Assembly (NCBI GenBank): GCA_037179385.1
Contig: CM074189.1
Location: forward strand, 22,517,020-22,581,019
DNA from: Holothuria scabra
Lineage: Eukaryota > Echinodermata > Holothuroidea > Aspidochirotida > Holothuriidae
DNA length: 64,000 bases
Reading direction: 5' to 3'
Below the pieces are notes generated by a model, which was given only the letters and a program-made list of their open reading frames with translations, was not told the origin of the DNA and searched no databases. The position numbers and the translations under genes are program-made. The number at the start of each line of letters is the position of its first letter. Position 1 is the first letter of the stretch. Shown here piece after piece: positions 27,080 to 35,875 of the stretch.

Positions 27080-27730
27080 TTGACAGTTTTCACTCTTTAG
27101 TTAATGATTAATCATTGTTGGTGAAAACTTTAAAAGGGTACCTCAGTGTAGACTGAAACTAAGAGCTGACAATTTTCATCCTTAAAGGACTGATTTTTAC
27201 ACCCCAAACAGTCCCAATTTTCCCAACCTTCTTACTTAATTGCTTATTTGCTTTAATTTTTTTACTGAGTTGCTGTAGCTTGAAAGTTAAATACAAGAGG
27301 TACTCCAGTTAAAACAGAAACTCAGAGATGAAAATTTCATTTCTTAAGTTTTTGATGCATTGTTGTCAGTTGAAAGATTAAACACAGGTACCGTAGTTCA
27401 GACTGAAACTAAGAGCTGAAAAATTTTATCCTTTAGTTTTCAATGTATTGTTGTAGGTTGAAAGTTTAATAACAGGTGCCTCAGCTCAGACTGAAAGCCA
27501 GAGCTGATAATTTTCATCCTGAAGTTTCCAATTTATTGGTGTAGGTTGAAAGTCTACTAGCAGGTACTTCAGTTTAGACAGAAACTTTGGGATGAAAATG
27601 TTCATCCTTCAGTTTTTAATGTAGTGGTGTAGGTTGAAAGTTCAATGACATGTAATTCAGTTAAGAAAACTCAGAGCTGACAATTTTTATCCTTAAGGTT
27701 TTAGTGTATTGTTGTAGGTTTCTGGACTCT
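27080..27730 (+). repeat. ~87 bp tandem satellite
   Basis: At least six successive units can be lined up on cagactgaaactcagagctg-like text at about 27,155, 27,315, 27,400, 27,487, 27,575 and 27,663, giving a period of 85-88 bp. Each unit also contains ttttcatcctt, then a gtattgttgtaggttgaaag-like stretch. Units differ at many positions, so the array is old. Confidence 0.85.
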
Positions 27731-27779
27731 GCAACACTGAGAATATTGATCTCCAAACACTTTCTAGTCAGTGGTCATC

Positions 27780-28165
27780 GGCGCTCTCTTCACTAAGGAC
27801 AGTAGATCCATCCCTGACACACGGCAGCATTCTCATATTTTTTTCACGCAGCCTATGAGTTATACATGAGCCAGTGCCGCACGAACTCTTAAGACGCCTT
27901 TTCCAGCCAAGTACAAATCGTGAACAACAGTTTGAAGTCACGTATCTACACTTCAGTGTCACCTTGCATTCGTGACCAAGACTCTAAACCTTGCCCGGAT
28001 AATTACCAAAGAAAACATGTGACCAAGAAGCGAGAAGACGAGAAGGCACACATGCCCAAAACAAGTTTTAAATTAAAGCAAGCACAGAAGTTTGAAGAAA
28101 GAGTTAAAATATTGATGTTCGTCATGAATGGGCAATACAATATTCATATCACAAGCCACAGACAT
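27780..28165 (+). repeat. Flanking repeat F, left copy
   Basis: Diverged direct copy of 33,350-33,785. Shared phrases in order are agcctat(g/a)agttatacatga, a cacgtatc block, tgtcacc(t/a)tgca, gcgagaag and ccaaaacaagtt followed by (t/c)(t/c)aaattaaag. The two copies bracket the family A Penelope cluster. Confidence 0.65.
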
Positions 28166-28259
28166 AAATCGTAAATAGAACTAGATTAAACAAACAACGT
28201 CTTGCTCAAGGAGGAGAAGATGGAAATGATATGATATTCTTATTAAGCCAAACGGATAT

Positions 28260-29480
28260 GTCCGGAGATTTCTCTGACTTTTCCAATGCATCTGAACAAA
28301 TTTTATACTTCTTTGAAAAACGCCATTACCCCACCAAAATTCTCTCTAATAACCAGCAGAGCGAAAGCTTCGGAAGAGAATAACAAATATTCTACAATAT
28401 ACACATTCCATTGGTTATTTGTTAACACCCTTCAGTACGCCCTCTTATACGCGCTACTTACAAAAATGTAGAGTCACTCCGACAGGACCTTTCAACCAGT
28501 TATGTTTTTCCGGAACCCCTCATTATTGCTTACAGAGTTGAGAAAAATTAAGCAAACCATTTGGTTCGGGCTTGCCACCCACAAACTCCCATCAACGACA
28601 CCCCTAGTACCTTTTCCTGTAACCGTCCGAGGTGACAAACAAGTCCAGTTGTTGACAAACACAATATCGTCAATATTTCATTGCCAAACGGCAATTGCTT
28701 CACTGTCAAACAACGCTTTTTCTGCATTTCTTCTAATGAAATCTATATTTTAGCTGGTGGTAGTTGTAACTCGTATGTGGGACAGACAAGTCGCCACATC
28801 GCGGACCGAGTCACTAACACCTTAAGTCCATCAAACAGGATCTTCAAGAATGTCCGGGGGCTGCACACTTCAACGCCCCTTTACCTTGCACAATACAGCA
28901 TTTAACCGTTCCGGCAGCCATAATGTGCCAAGGCTCTGAGCGTGAGCGCCAAAGTGCTGAAAACTGACTTATCATGTGGCTTGGTGCTCTTGATCCACAC
29001 CGCCTTAATGTTAGCATTGACCTGTAAAATCCAAGTTCAATTAGCCCAGTTTTTACTCTTTTTTCACCTATTCGTTTGTGCTCACTTTTTAGTGTTTACC
29101 TTTTTGATGGTCCCGGTTTTTCTTTTCTTTTTCACTTTTCGACCGTTTTCGTCAAAGTATGTGATTTTCATCCAGAAACCTCTTTTGCGTGTTTGTTTTA
29201 CACTTGAGCAGTCGCACTCATGTTTTCAAACAAACACTTTCGTTCGGTTGTGGTTTTACACTGATGACCGTTTCGGATTTGATGTTTGACGTGTCCATGT
29301 TGTTCTGTTGGTTGTCACTCAGTTTGGTTTTTGCCTGATGAAGGATTTATACCCGAAACGTCGTGGGGTTTTCGGCAAACGTCTAACCACTTTGTTCTAC
29401 CTCTTTTCGACCTACACGTTTCAACAGTTCTCCGCAGCTTTTCGTCGACTTTGCATACCACGATACGTTTCGGCGAAATA
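28260..29480 (+). mobile_element. Penelope-like element family A, copy A1 (degenerate)
   Basis: This 5'-truncated, decayed PLE matches copy A3 from its post-RT region to its 3' tail. Visible are FFEKR-type sequence at about 28,310, the RVEK(N/I) segment near 28,540, NGN(C/S)F.VKQRF with C-ISSNE at 28,680-28,740, and YILAGG-CNS-YVGQT of the GIY-YIG endonuclease at 28,745-28,785. Several frameshifts and substitutions break it. The 3' region carries a hammerhead-like motif at about 29,331-29,366 and ends in CTACCTCTTTTCGACCTA, an extra ~75 bp tail, and then (TA)n. It is the most diverged A copy and so probably the oldest. Confidence 0.8.
29331..29366 (+). ncRNA. Hammerhead-ribozyme-like motif in PLE A1
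   Basis: The core CTGATGA (29,335-29,341) is followed by an A, an imperfect stem II, GAAA, and ACGTC ahead of GTGG. The stem I partner CCAC seen in A2 and A3 is reduced here, so cleavage is doubtful. Confidence 0.45.
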
Positions 29481-29660
<180 letters not shown>

Positions 29661-29662
29661 AT

Positions 29663-29845
29663 ATAGTGAGAAGAATAAATAAAATCAACCTCAGCGAAAA
29701 ATTGACCACCCTCACTGGGACTCGAACCCAGACCTCCTGCTTTACGTGCAGGTGCCTTAACCAATAAAACTATGAAGCCGGTCTTGGCTGTTCTCATCAC
29801 AGAAAGATGACAATCTCTCACTGAGGGGGCGCTATACACATATTT

Positions 29846-29846
<1 letters not shown>
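29663..29846 (-). mobile_element. tRNA-derived SINE-like insertion
   Basis: The minus strand has a tRNA-like body at about 29,779-29,704. It contains a perfect B box (GGTTCGAGTCC, rc of 29,718-29,728), a weak A box with TTGGTTAAGGC, and a 5-bp anticodon-arm stem CCTGC/GCAGG. The acceptor ends do not pair, and the loop lacks the conserved U33, so it is not a working tRNA gene. A ~65 bp unrelated head (AGCGCCCCCTCAGTGAGAG) and an AT-rich tail make it SINE-like. It sits between two (TA)n tracts. Confidence 0.6.
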
Positions 29847-29848
<2 letters not shown>

Positions 29849-29927
<79 letters not shown>

Positions 29928-29929
29928 AA
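29849..29929. repeat. (TA)n microsatellite before A2
   Basis: About 80 bp of TA with one AAATA interruption. It abuts the 3' end of the inverted PLE copy A2. Confidence 0.95.
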
Positions 29930-30923
29930 GTCGAAATGCTGCGGAGCACTGTTGAAATGTGTAGGTCGAAAAGAGGTAGTAAAAAGTGCTTAAAAGTTTG
30001 CGGAAAACTCCACGACGTTTCGGGTATAAACCCTTCATCAGGTGGCAAAAACCAAACTGAACAACCAACAGTAACAATTGGACACGACAAACATCAAATC
30101 CGAAGCGATCGCTGTGAAAACAGAACCGAACGAAAGTGACTGTCAGAAAACATGAGTGCGAAGGATGAAAGAGCGTTCTGGATGAGAAAAGTGCACGTAC
30201 AAATCGAACACGGTCGGAAAAAGGGGGAAAAGTAGACAAAAACTAGGTCCGGAAAAAATAATAATTAGGGCTACGCAGTAAAAAATGAGCACGAACGGGT
30301 AAGTGTAAAAGGAGTAAAAACTGGCTCAAAAAGGGGTGAATATTACAAAAGGTCAATTCTAACGTTAAGGCCGTGTGGAGCGAGTGTACCTAGCCTCATG
30401 ATCAGTCGGTTTTCAGCACTAAGGCGGTCACGATCGGAGCCTCGGCACATTACAGCTGCCGTAACAGTTAAATGCTGTATAGAACAAGGTGAAGGGGGAT
30501 TAAAATGTGCAGCCACCGGGTATCCATGGAGATTCTGTTTGATGGACCTAAGGTGCTCGGTGACTCGATCAGCGAGGCGGCGCTTGGTCTCTCCGACATG
30601 CAACGAGTTACATCTCCCACAAGCTAAAATATACACTACATTTGAGGAAATGCAGGAGAATCTTTGTTTGACAATAAAGCTATTGCCGTTGGGGCCAGAA
30701 ATGTTGACGAGGTCGTGTTTGCCGACAACTGGACATGTATTACACCTCGGAGGGTTACATGGAAAGGTACCAGCCGTGTCGTCGAAAGAAGTTTGTGGGT
30801 GGGAAGCCCGAACTAAATGGTTGGCTAAATTTTTCTCAACTCTAAAGGCAGTGATGGGGGGTTCCGGGAAAACATCACAGGGTTGTTGGCTTTGGGAAGC
30901 AGGTAGAAGTAAGAAATCTACCC
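29930..30923 (-). mobile_element. Penelope-like element family A, copy A2 (inverted, internally deleted)
   Basis: This is nearly identical to the 3' part of A3 but reads on the minus strand. Its frame (30,972-30,343, 209 residues) joins the RT-start phrase FLLLPAS..SQQPC directly to DVFPEPPITAFRVEKN. It then runs through CNTCPVV, NVVYILACGRCNS, HVGETKRRLADR (GIY-YIG endonuclease) to the stop. Relative to A3, about 1,017 bp (31,022-32,038) are missing, which removes the whole RT core. The junction at about 30,878-30,881 falls where both A3 break points share CAACCC. Its upstream end at about 30,923 lies head-to-head with A3 across a ~47-bp spacer. Confidence 0.9.
30010..30045 (-). ncRNA. Hammerhead-ribozyme-like motif in PLE A2
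   Basis: On the minus strand: CCAC, CTGATGA, an unpaired A, GGGT/ACCC stem II with a 4-nt loop, GAAA, then ACGT as a self-complementary stem III, C as cleavage base, and GTGG pairing with the initial CCAC. It is identical to the A3 motif. Confidence 0.65.
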
Positions 30924-30969
30924 CAACTACAACTACCCCAAAACGCTTCTTCTCTACTCCACCCTTGCC
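30924..30969. other. Centre of the A2/A3 inverted pair
   Basis: A short spacer separates two oppositely oriented, equally truncated PLE copies. The flanking arms begin with the same AGATTTCT(T/A)ACTTCTACC phrase. The spacer itself has CCCAACTACAACTACCCC and continues in frame into neither arm. Confidence 0.7.
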
Positions 30970-31201
30970 CACAGATTTCTAACTTCTACCTGCTTCCCAA
31001 AATCCACAAAGCCAACAACCCTGGCAGACCTATCGTCTCTTCACACAGCTGCCCCACCGTACTTATTTCTGAGTATGTGGATTCTGTGCTCTCCCCTTTA
31101 GTTTCAGCTTTGCCGTCGTTTGTTCAAGACACGCCACATTTCTTGAGACTTATTCGTGACTTTGAGTTTCTGAAAATTGTGGAGAACGTCTTTTATTCAC
31201 C

Positions 31202-31426
31202 ATGGATGTGTCCAGCCTCTACACGTCAATTCCTCATAATGCTGCCTTAACAGCTATCCGTTACTACCTAGACAAACGGCGTGATCCCCTTGTACCGACT
31301 GACACCTTCCTACGTTTAACGGAACTTGTTCTCAAGCAAAATTGTTTTCAATTTAATGGGCGTTTTTCCGTCAAGTTAAAGGAGTGGCCATGGGAACCAA
31401 AATGGGTCCCTCTGTTGCCTTTTTGA
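31202..31426 (+). pseudogene. PLE A3 RT, middle palm part
   Basis: The frame carries MDVSSLYTSIPHNAAL, the RT motif with the first catalytic Asp, and a stretch matching VLKQNCFQFNGRFS. It runs off frame near 31,380. The first frameshift (about 31,185) separates it from the NNPGRPIV motif upstream. Confidence 0.85.
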
Positions 31427-32574
31427 CCATGGGCCACTTTGAAGAACAACTTTTTTCTCAGTATACCGGGCCACGACCTATACTTTACAAAAGGTATATT
31501 GATGATATTGTAGGAGTTGCCTCTGGATCCCGTCGTGATTTAGAAACTTTTATCGACTTTTTTAATTCCTTTTGCCCCTTTTTGAAATTTACCCATTGTA
31601 TCTCGGACTCATCTGTTGTTTTTCTCGACCTTAAACTGTCCATCAACAACCGTACAATTACCTCTAACCTACACTTTAAGCCAACCGACTCGCATAACTA
31701 CCTTTTGTACCCTTCCAATCACCCCAAATCTTGCACTAAATCTATCCCTTATTCCCAGCTCTTGCGAGCCAGACGAATTTGTTCGGAGGATTCTGACTTC
31801 TCTACTGCCTCTGAAGAAATTTTGTCCTTTTTTGAAAAACGCCAGTACCCTGCCAAAATCCTCTCTAATGCCTTACGCAGAATTCAAGGAACCAGCAGAA
31901 AGGAAGCCTTGGAGAAAAAGAGCAAATCTGGTACCAATCTACGTATTCCTTTAGTTATTTCTTATCACCCTTCGATCCGTCCTATTTTACACGCTATCCA
32001 CAAAAATGTAAAGTTGCTCCGACAAATCCCCTCAACCCGTGATGTTTTCCCGGAACCCCCCATCACTGCCTTTAGAGTTGAGAAAAATTTAGCCAACCAT
32101 TTAGTTCGGGCTTCCCACCCACGAACTTCTTTCGACGACACGGCTGGTACCTTTCCACGTAACCGTCCGAGGTGTAATACATGTCCAGTTGTCGGCAAAC
32201 ACGACCTCGTCAACATTTCTGGCCCCAACGGCAATAGCTTTATTGTCAAACAAAGATTCTCCTGCATTTCCTCAAATGTAGTGTATATTTTAGCTTGTGG
32301 GAGATGTAACTCGTTGCATGTCGGAGAGACCAAGCGCCGCCTCGCTGATCGAGTCACCGAGCACCTTAGGTCCATCAAACAGAATCTCCATGGATACCCG
32401 GTGGCTGCACATTTTAATCCCCCTTCACCTTGTTCTATACAGCATTTAACTGTTACGGCAGCTGTAATGTGCCGAGGCTCCGATCGTGACCGCCTTAGTG
32501 CTGAAAACCGACTGATCATGAGGCTAGGTACACTCGCTCCACACGGCCTTAACGTTAGAATTGACCTTTTGTAA
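31384..32574 (+). CDS. PLE A3 RT C-terminal half plus GIY-YIG endonuclease
   Basis: A 396-codon open frame. It has MGTKMGPS at residues 3-10, YKRYIDDIVG with the two catalytic Asp at about 35-44, and a VVFLDLKL strand near 81. HFKPTDSHNYLL lies near 98 and the YSQLLRARRICSE thumb-like motif near 123. A CNTCPVV pair lies near 268, and the GIY-YIG core (VVYILACGRC, LHVGETKRRLADR) at about 303-327. The start codon is only the first Met after the upstream frameshift, not the native start. The arrangement RT, linker with Cys pair, then GIY-YIG is diagnostic for Penelope-like elements. The enzyme cannot be made whole from this copy. Confidence 0.88.
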   Translation: MAMGTKMGPSVAFLTMGHFEEQLFSQYTGPRPILYKRYIDDIVGVASGSRRDLETFIDFFNSFCPFLKFTHCISDSSVVFLDLKLSINNRTITSNLHFKPTDSHNYLLYPSNHPKSCTKSIPYSQLLRARRICSEDSDFSTASEEILSFFEKRQYPAKILSNALRRIQGTSRKEALEKKSKSGTNLRIPLVISYHPSIRPILHAIHKNVKLLRQIPSTRDVFPEPPITAFRVEKNLANHLVRASHPRTSFDDTAGTFPRNRPRCNTCPVVGKHDLVNISGPNGNSFIVKQRFSCISSNVVYILACGRCNSLHVGETKRRLADRVTEHLRSIKQNLHGYPVAAHFNPPSPCSIQHLTVTAAVMCRGSDRDRLSAENRLIMRLGTLAPHGLNVRIDLL

Positions 32575-32889
32575 TATTCACCCCTTTTTGAGCCAGTTTT
32601 TACTCCTTTTACACTTACCCGTTCGTGCTCATTTTTTACTGCGTAGCCCTAATTATTATTTTTTCCGGACCTAGTTTTTGTCTACTTTTCCCCCTTTTTC
32701 CGACCGTGTTCGATTTGTACGTGCACTTTTCTCATCCAGGACGCTCTTTTTTTTTTGATTGGTGTTTCATCCTTCGCACTCATGTTTTCTGACAGTCACT
32801 TTCGTTCGGTTCTGTTTTCACAGCGATCGCTTCGGATTTGATGTTTGTCGTGTCCAATTGTTACTGTTGGTTGTTCAGTTTGGTTTTTG

Positions 32890-32925
32890 CCACCTGATGA
32901 AGGGTTTATACCCGAAACGTCGTGG
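32890..32925 (+). ncRNA. Hammerhead-ribozyme-like motif in PLE A3
   Basis: CCAC (32,890-32,893), CTGATGA (32,894-32,900), A, GGGT-TTAT-ACCC stem II, GAAA (32,914-32,917), C-G closing a loopless stem III with A and T, C as cleavage base, then GTGG (32,922-32,925) pairing with CCAC. All core nucleotides of a type I hammerhead are present, with one extra A before stem II. Hammerhead motifs are known in PLEs. Two-base-pair loopless stem III usually means activity as a dimer; that is inference here. Confidence 0.65.
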
Positions 32926-32969
32926 AGTTTTCCGCAAAATTTTAAGCACTTTTTACTACCTCTTTTCGA

Positions 32970-32970
<1 letters not shown>

Positions 32971-33028
<58 letters not shown>
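32971..33028. repeat. (TA)n microsatellite after A3
   Basis: About 58 bp of pure TA, starting directly at the CGACCTA end of the element. Confidence 0.95.
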
Positions 33029-33030
<2 letters not shown>

Positions 33031-33349
33031 CCTGTTAGTTAAGAGATGTACATGTACGTAAATTCAAAGGTCTACTAACCTTACGCATTTACAGATACGT
33101 GTTCTTAATTTGGGCGACATAATATCGCATGGTGAGTCTCGCCCTCTCGGGAAGAACAAAAATTTCTGCCTAGTCAAAAAATGCGGCTAATGCGCATTGT
33201 TAAACATAGAAATTTCTTGATTGGTTATTGCTTTTCTAAAGTATCGGTTGTATTCTTTGTTAGAGTAATGGGTTTGGTTAGGGATTACCTCGATCTTTAG
33301 CCAGATAGGAAACTTCCTGTTCAATAGTTGTAGGGCATAGGCGCACTAC

Positions 33350-33785
33350 GTCAAAAGCGAGAGAAAGAGAAAAAGAAAAACGTCTACATCCGTCCTGATA
33401 CAGGAAAGCATTGTAATATTTGTGATCAGACAGCCTATAAGTTATACATGAGCCCCTGACGTACGTAGTTTTGTAACATCTTTTAAAACAAAGTAAAATG
33501 ATCGTTGAAAACAATTGACAATCACGTATCAACACCACAATGTCACCATGCATGCGTGACCAAAACTCCTGACCACTCCTCCAAAAACCACTGAGTCACG
33601 CGAATAAACACAAAAGCAAACATGTGAGAAAGGGGTAAATTCGCGAGAAGGCAAGGAGACATACATGACCAAAACAAGTTCCAAATTAAAGAAAACCACG
33701 ATTTTTGAAGAAAACATTAAATTATTGATATTCGCAATAAACTGAAAATATAATAAACTGCATTACAGGAAACACTCATAAATCT
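33350..33785 (+). repeat. Flanking repeat F, right copy
   Basis: Direct, diverged partner (about three quarters identical by eye) of 27,780-28,165. It lies immediately right of the family A cluster. No coding seen. Confidence 0.65.
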
Positions 33786-34895
33786 TATCTCTGTATATTA
33801 GAAGCAACTGGTTGGGCGAACCCCTGAACGGCTGAAGGCTAGGGGTAAAACCCCAGAGGCTCTAAGGTTTTAACGTCTTAAAAGTCCACAGAAGACTGTT
33901 AAGTTAGGGTATAGGACGCAAGAAAACTTTGGTAATAATTTGAAAACTATTTGTGATAGACCATAATTAAACGGTTATAGTACCTTTTTAACATAAACTC
34001 TGTAGCAGTAATTGCTTCGCCTTCACATACATGAATGTAGCAGAAAGACCTTCCAGAGGTAGAGGGAAATTGGCAATTGATCCTAATGCGCACCCATTCA
34101 CCACACATGCATCATGGGGATCATGGAAATAAAACAGTTAATTGACTGCGAGCGAAGCGCGACAAACTTTTGCAGTAGAACTATTGTAAAATCCACTACC
34201 GTTGACCACTCCCATGCGCTGATCTAGACATTCAAAAACGAGGGTGGGGGGCTGAGAAAACAGGGAAGTGAGGGAGTTGCACTGCTAATTTCCCGTATGT
34301 TTTATTGTTGATCTGGCGAAAAAGGGGGAAGACTGAGGTTGTAAAAGGTCCCCCCCCCTTGGATACGCGTCTGATTCCAAATGCTATTGAGATTCATTTT
34401 AATTAATGAAACAATCACAGCAAATATTGAATTGAACGCAAGAACTTAGGACAATTGAAAAAGAAATTTGTTAGAAATTGATAAAGACGCATTCATTATC
34501 GTTCGAACAGCATATATGTTACTAAAATCCTGCAGTCAGAGGATGAATATATTTTTTCTAATCTGATACAAAATAAGACTCATGACGCTTGCAAAACATG
34601 CCAACAGGTTGCCGGGACATGAAATTACTCTTTTAATTTTCATTTAAGGTAATTTCAAACATGATGAAGGCAAAAATAATCCCCTTGTGCTGCACTCCTA
34701 AATGTTGTGCTCCTCCATAACGAAACCTATTAGCCCATGCATCTGCAGCAACTAACCTATTCAAATTAATGTTAATTTGTTTGAGACGCTATTGGTAATA
34801 AAGGCATCAATGAAACTAGCAGGCGCGCGAAACAAGCGAAAAAGTGGATTTTTAGGCACTTTTGAGGTCTCGTGTTCGCTACATAGTTTATTTCA
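33786..34895. other. No gene; possible transposon end at 34,345
   Basis: AT-rich sequence with no recognised protein. At 34,345-34,372 a C run followed by ttggatacgcgtctg resembles the G-run-adjacent termini common at DNA transposon ends, but no matching partner end was found. Confidence 0.4.
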
Positions 34896-34899
34896 TCGC

Positions 34900-35450
34900 A
34901 CGGGCAGCGATCACGAGAGGGGGGGGGGTATGTCCCTCAATATTTTTGAGGGGAGTATCATATCAAATGTCCCTCCATATTTGAGACATTAACAAAGATA
35001 ACTTGCAGCAGATTCTTTTTTTGTTATAAATAGGCTAGACAATATATTTTGCCGTGAATGTGACAAGAAATCTTTTAATTTCTGGACAATTTCGTTTCTA
35101 AGCTACCAATTGAAAATTTTCGCCCGCTGAGCGCGCCTTGACTCTACATTTACATAAGGATTAAACTGTTTAACGCGTGATTCAGATATGTCGAGTGAGT
35201 TTAAATATAGTTTTCACAAACATCCTCATTAGCAGTCGGTGCAGACTTCATTCAACTGAACACGATAATAAATCGAAAGTTCTCTTGTTGCTGCTGTTTG
35301 AAAGATTCTTTACTCAGTCACAACGTCATATTGTGTAGAGAATATTGAGTGTCTCAAGATGGAAGTGCTTCCGTGTTCTCAGATATAAGTTCATGGTTGA
35401 AGGGGATTATCCCCGAAATCCGGTACCTTAGATTTTCACCAAGTGTTGTA
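34900..35450 (+). repeat. Interspersed repeat G, copy 1
   Basis: Direct diverged match to 62,625-63,150. Shared phrases in order are gcgatcacg next to a G run, tttttgagggga, a (t/a)atatattttg block, tttactcag(t/a)cacaac, tgtgtagagaatattgag and gggattatc(c/t)c(c/g)cgaaatc. Family unknown; it is probably a non-autonomous element. Confidence 0.6.
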
Positions 35451-35875
35451 GTCGAGTCCGAAGAGTCCGAGTCACGAGTCCGACAATTTTCAACTTTCAA
35501 GGACTCCTTGGACTAGAGTCCTTGTGCTTTCTAAGTGAGAAAAAATCAACCTCCCTGCCCGAGTACTCAAATTCTGAAATCACTATTACGAACCTGGACT
35601 CGACTACAGTCCTGTTTTTTAGGTGAAACCAAACTTCTTATTCGTTTAATCAGCTTTGCTTGTTACTAAAATCAAAAGATGCAGGGACGTAGCTGGCATT
35701 AGAACAGCGAGTTTACTGATTACATAGTATGAACTTGCATGCTTCTAAGGATAATTTTGTCAACAATGTAATAGGTTTTGCATTTGTACAACAGTGGAGG
35801 AGCTAGCGATTTCGGTCAGAGGAAGCGAAGATGGCTTTCAGGGGCGCTGCTTTATGAAAGAAAGATATCGGGTTG

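Larger units (their letters stand above)
30970..32970 (+). mobile_element. Penelope-like element family A, copy A3
   Basis: The longest A copy, 5'-truncated just before the first RT motif. It encodes FYLLPKIHK and NNPGRPIV (about 30,983-31,040), then TMDVSSLYTSIPH, GVAMGTKMGPS and YIDD. These are followed by SVVFLDLKL, HFKPTDSHNYL, SIPYSQLLRARRICSE, a CNTC motif and a GIY-YIG endonuclease. Two frameshifts (about 31,185 and 31,385) break the RT. From 31,384 to the stop at 32,574 the frame is open for 396 codons. The 3' region carries a hammerhead-like motif and ends CTACCTCTTTTCGACCTA into (TA)n. PLEs are ancient retroelements that couple RT with a GIY-YIG endonuclease. Confidence 0.92.

Noticed and set aside
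29704..29779. Functional tRNA gene
   Set aside because: The acceptor stem does not pair and the anticodon loop lacks U33. Only the B box and anticodon stem are good, so it is SINE-like or a pseudogene.
30398..30982. 194-codon plus-strand frame
   Set aside because: It is the antisense shadow of the A2 endonuclease frame. The equivalent shadow occurs opposite A3 at 31,965-32,519.
33030..33120. Possible MITE fragment after A3
   Set aside because: Only about 20 bp (acatgtacgtaaattcaa) resemble M2 in reverse; too little to call.
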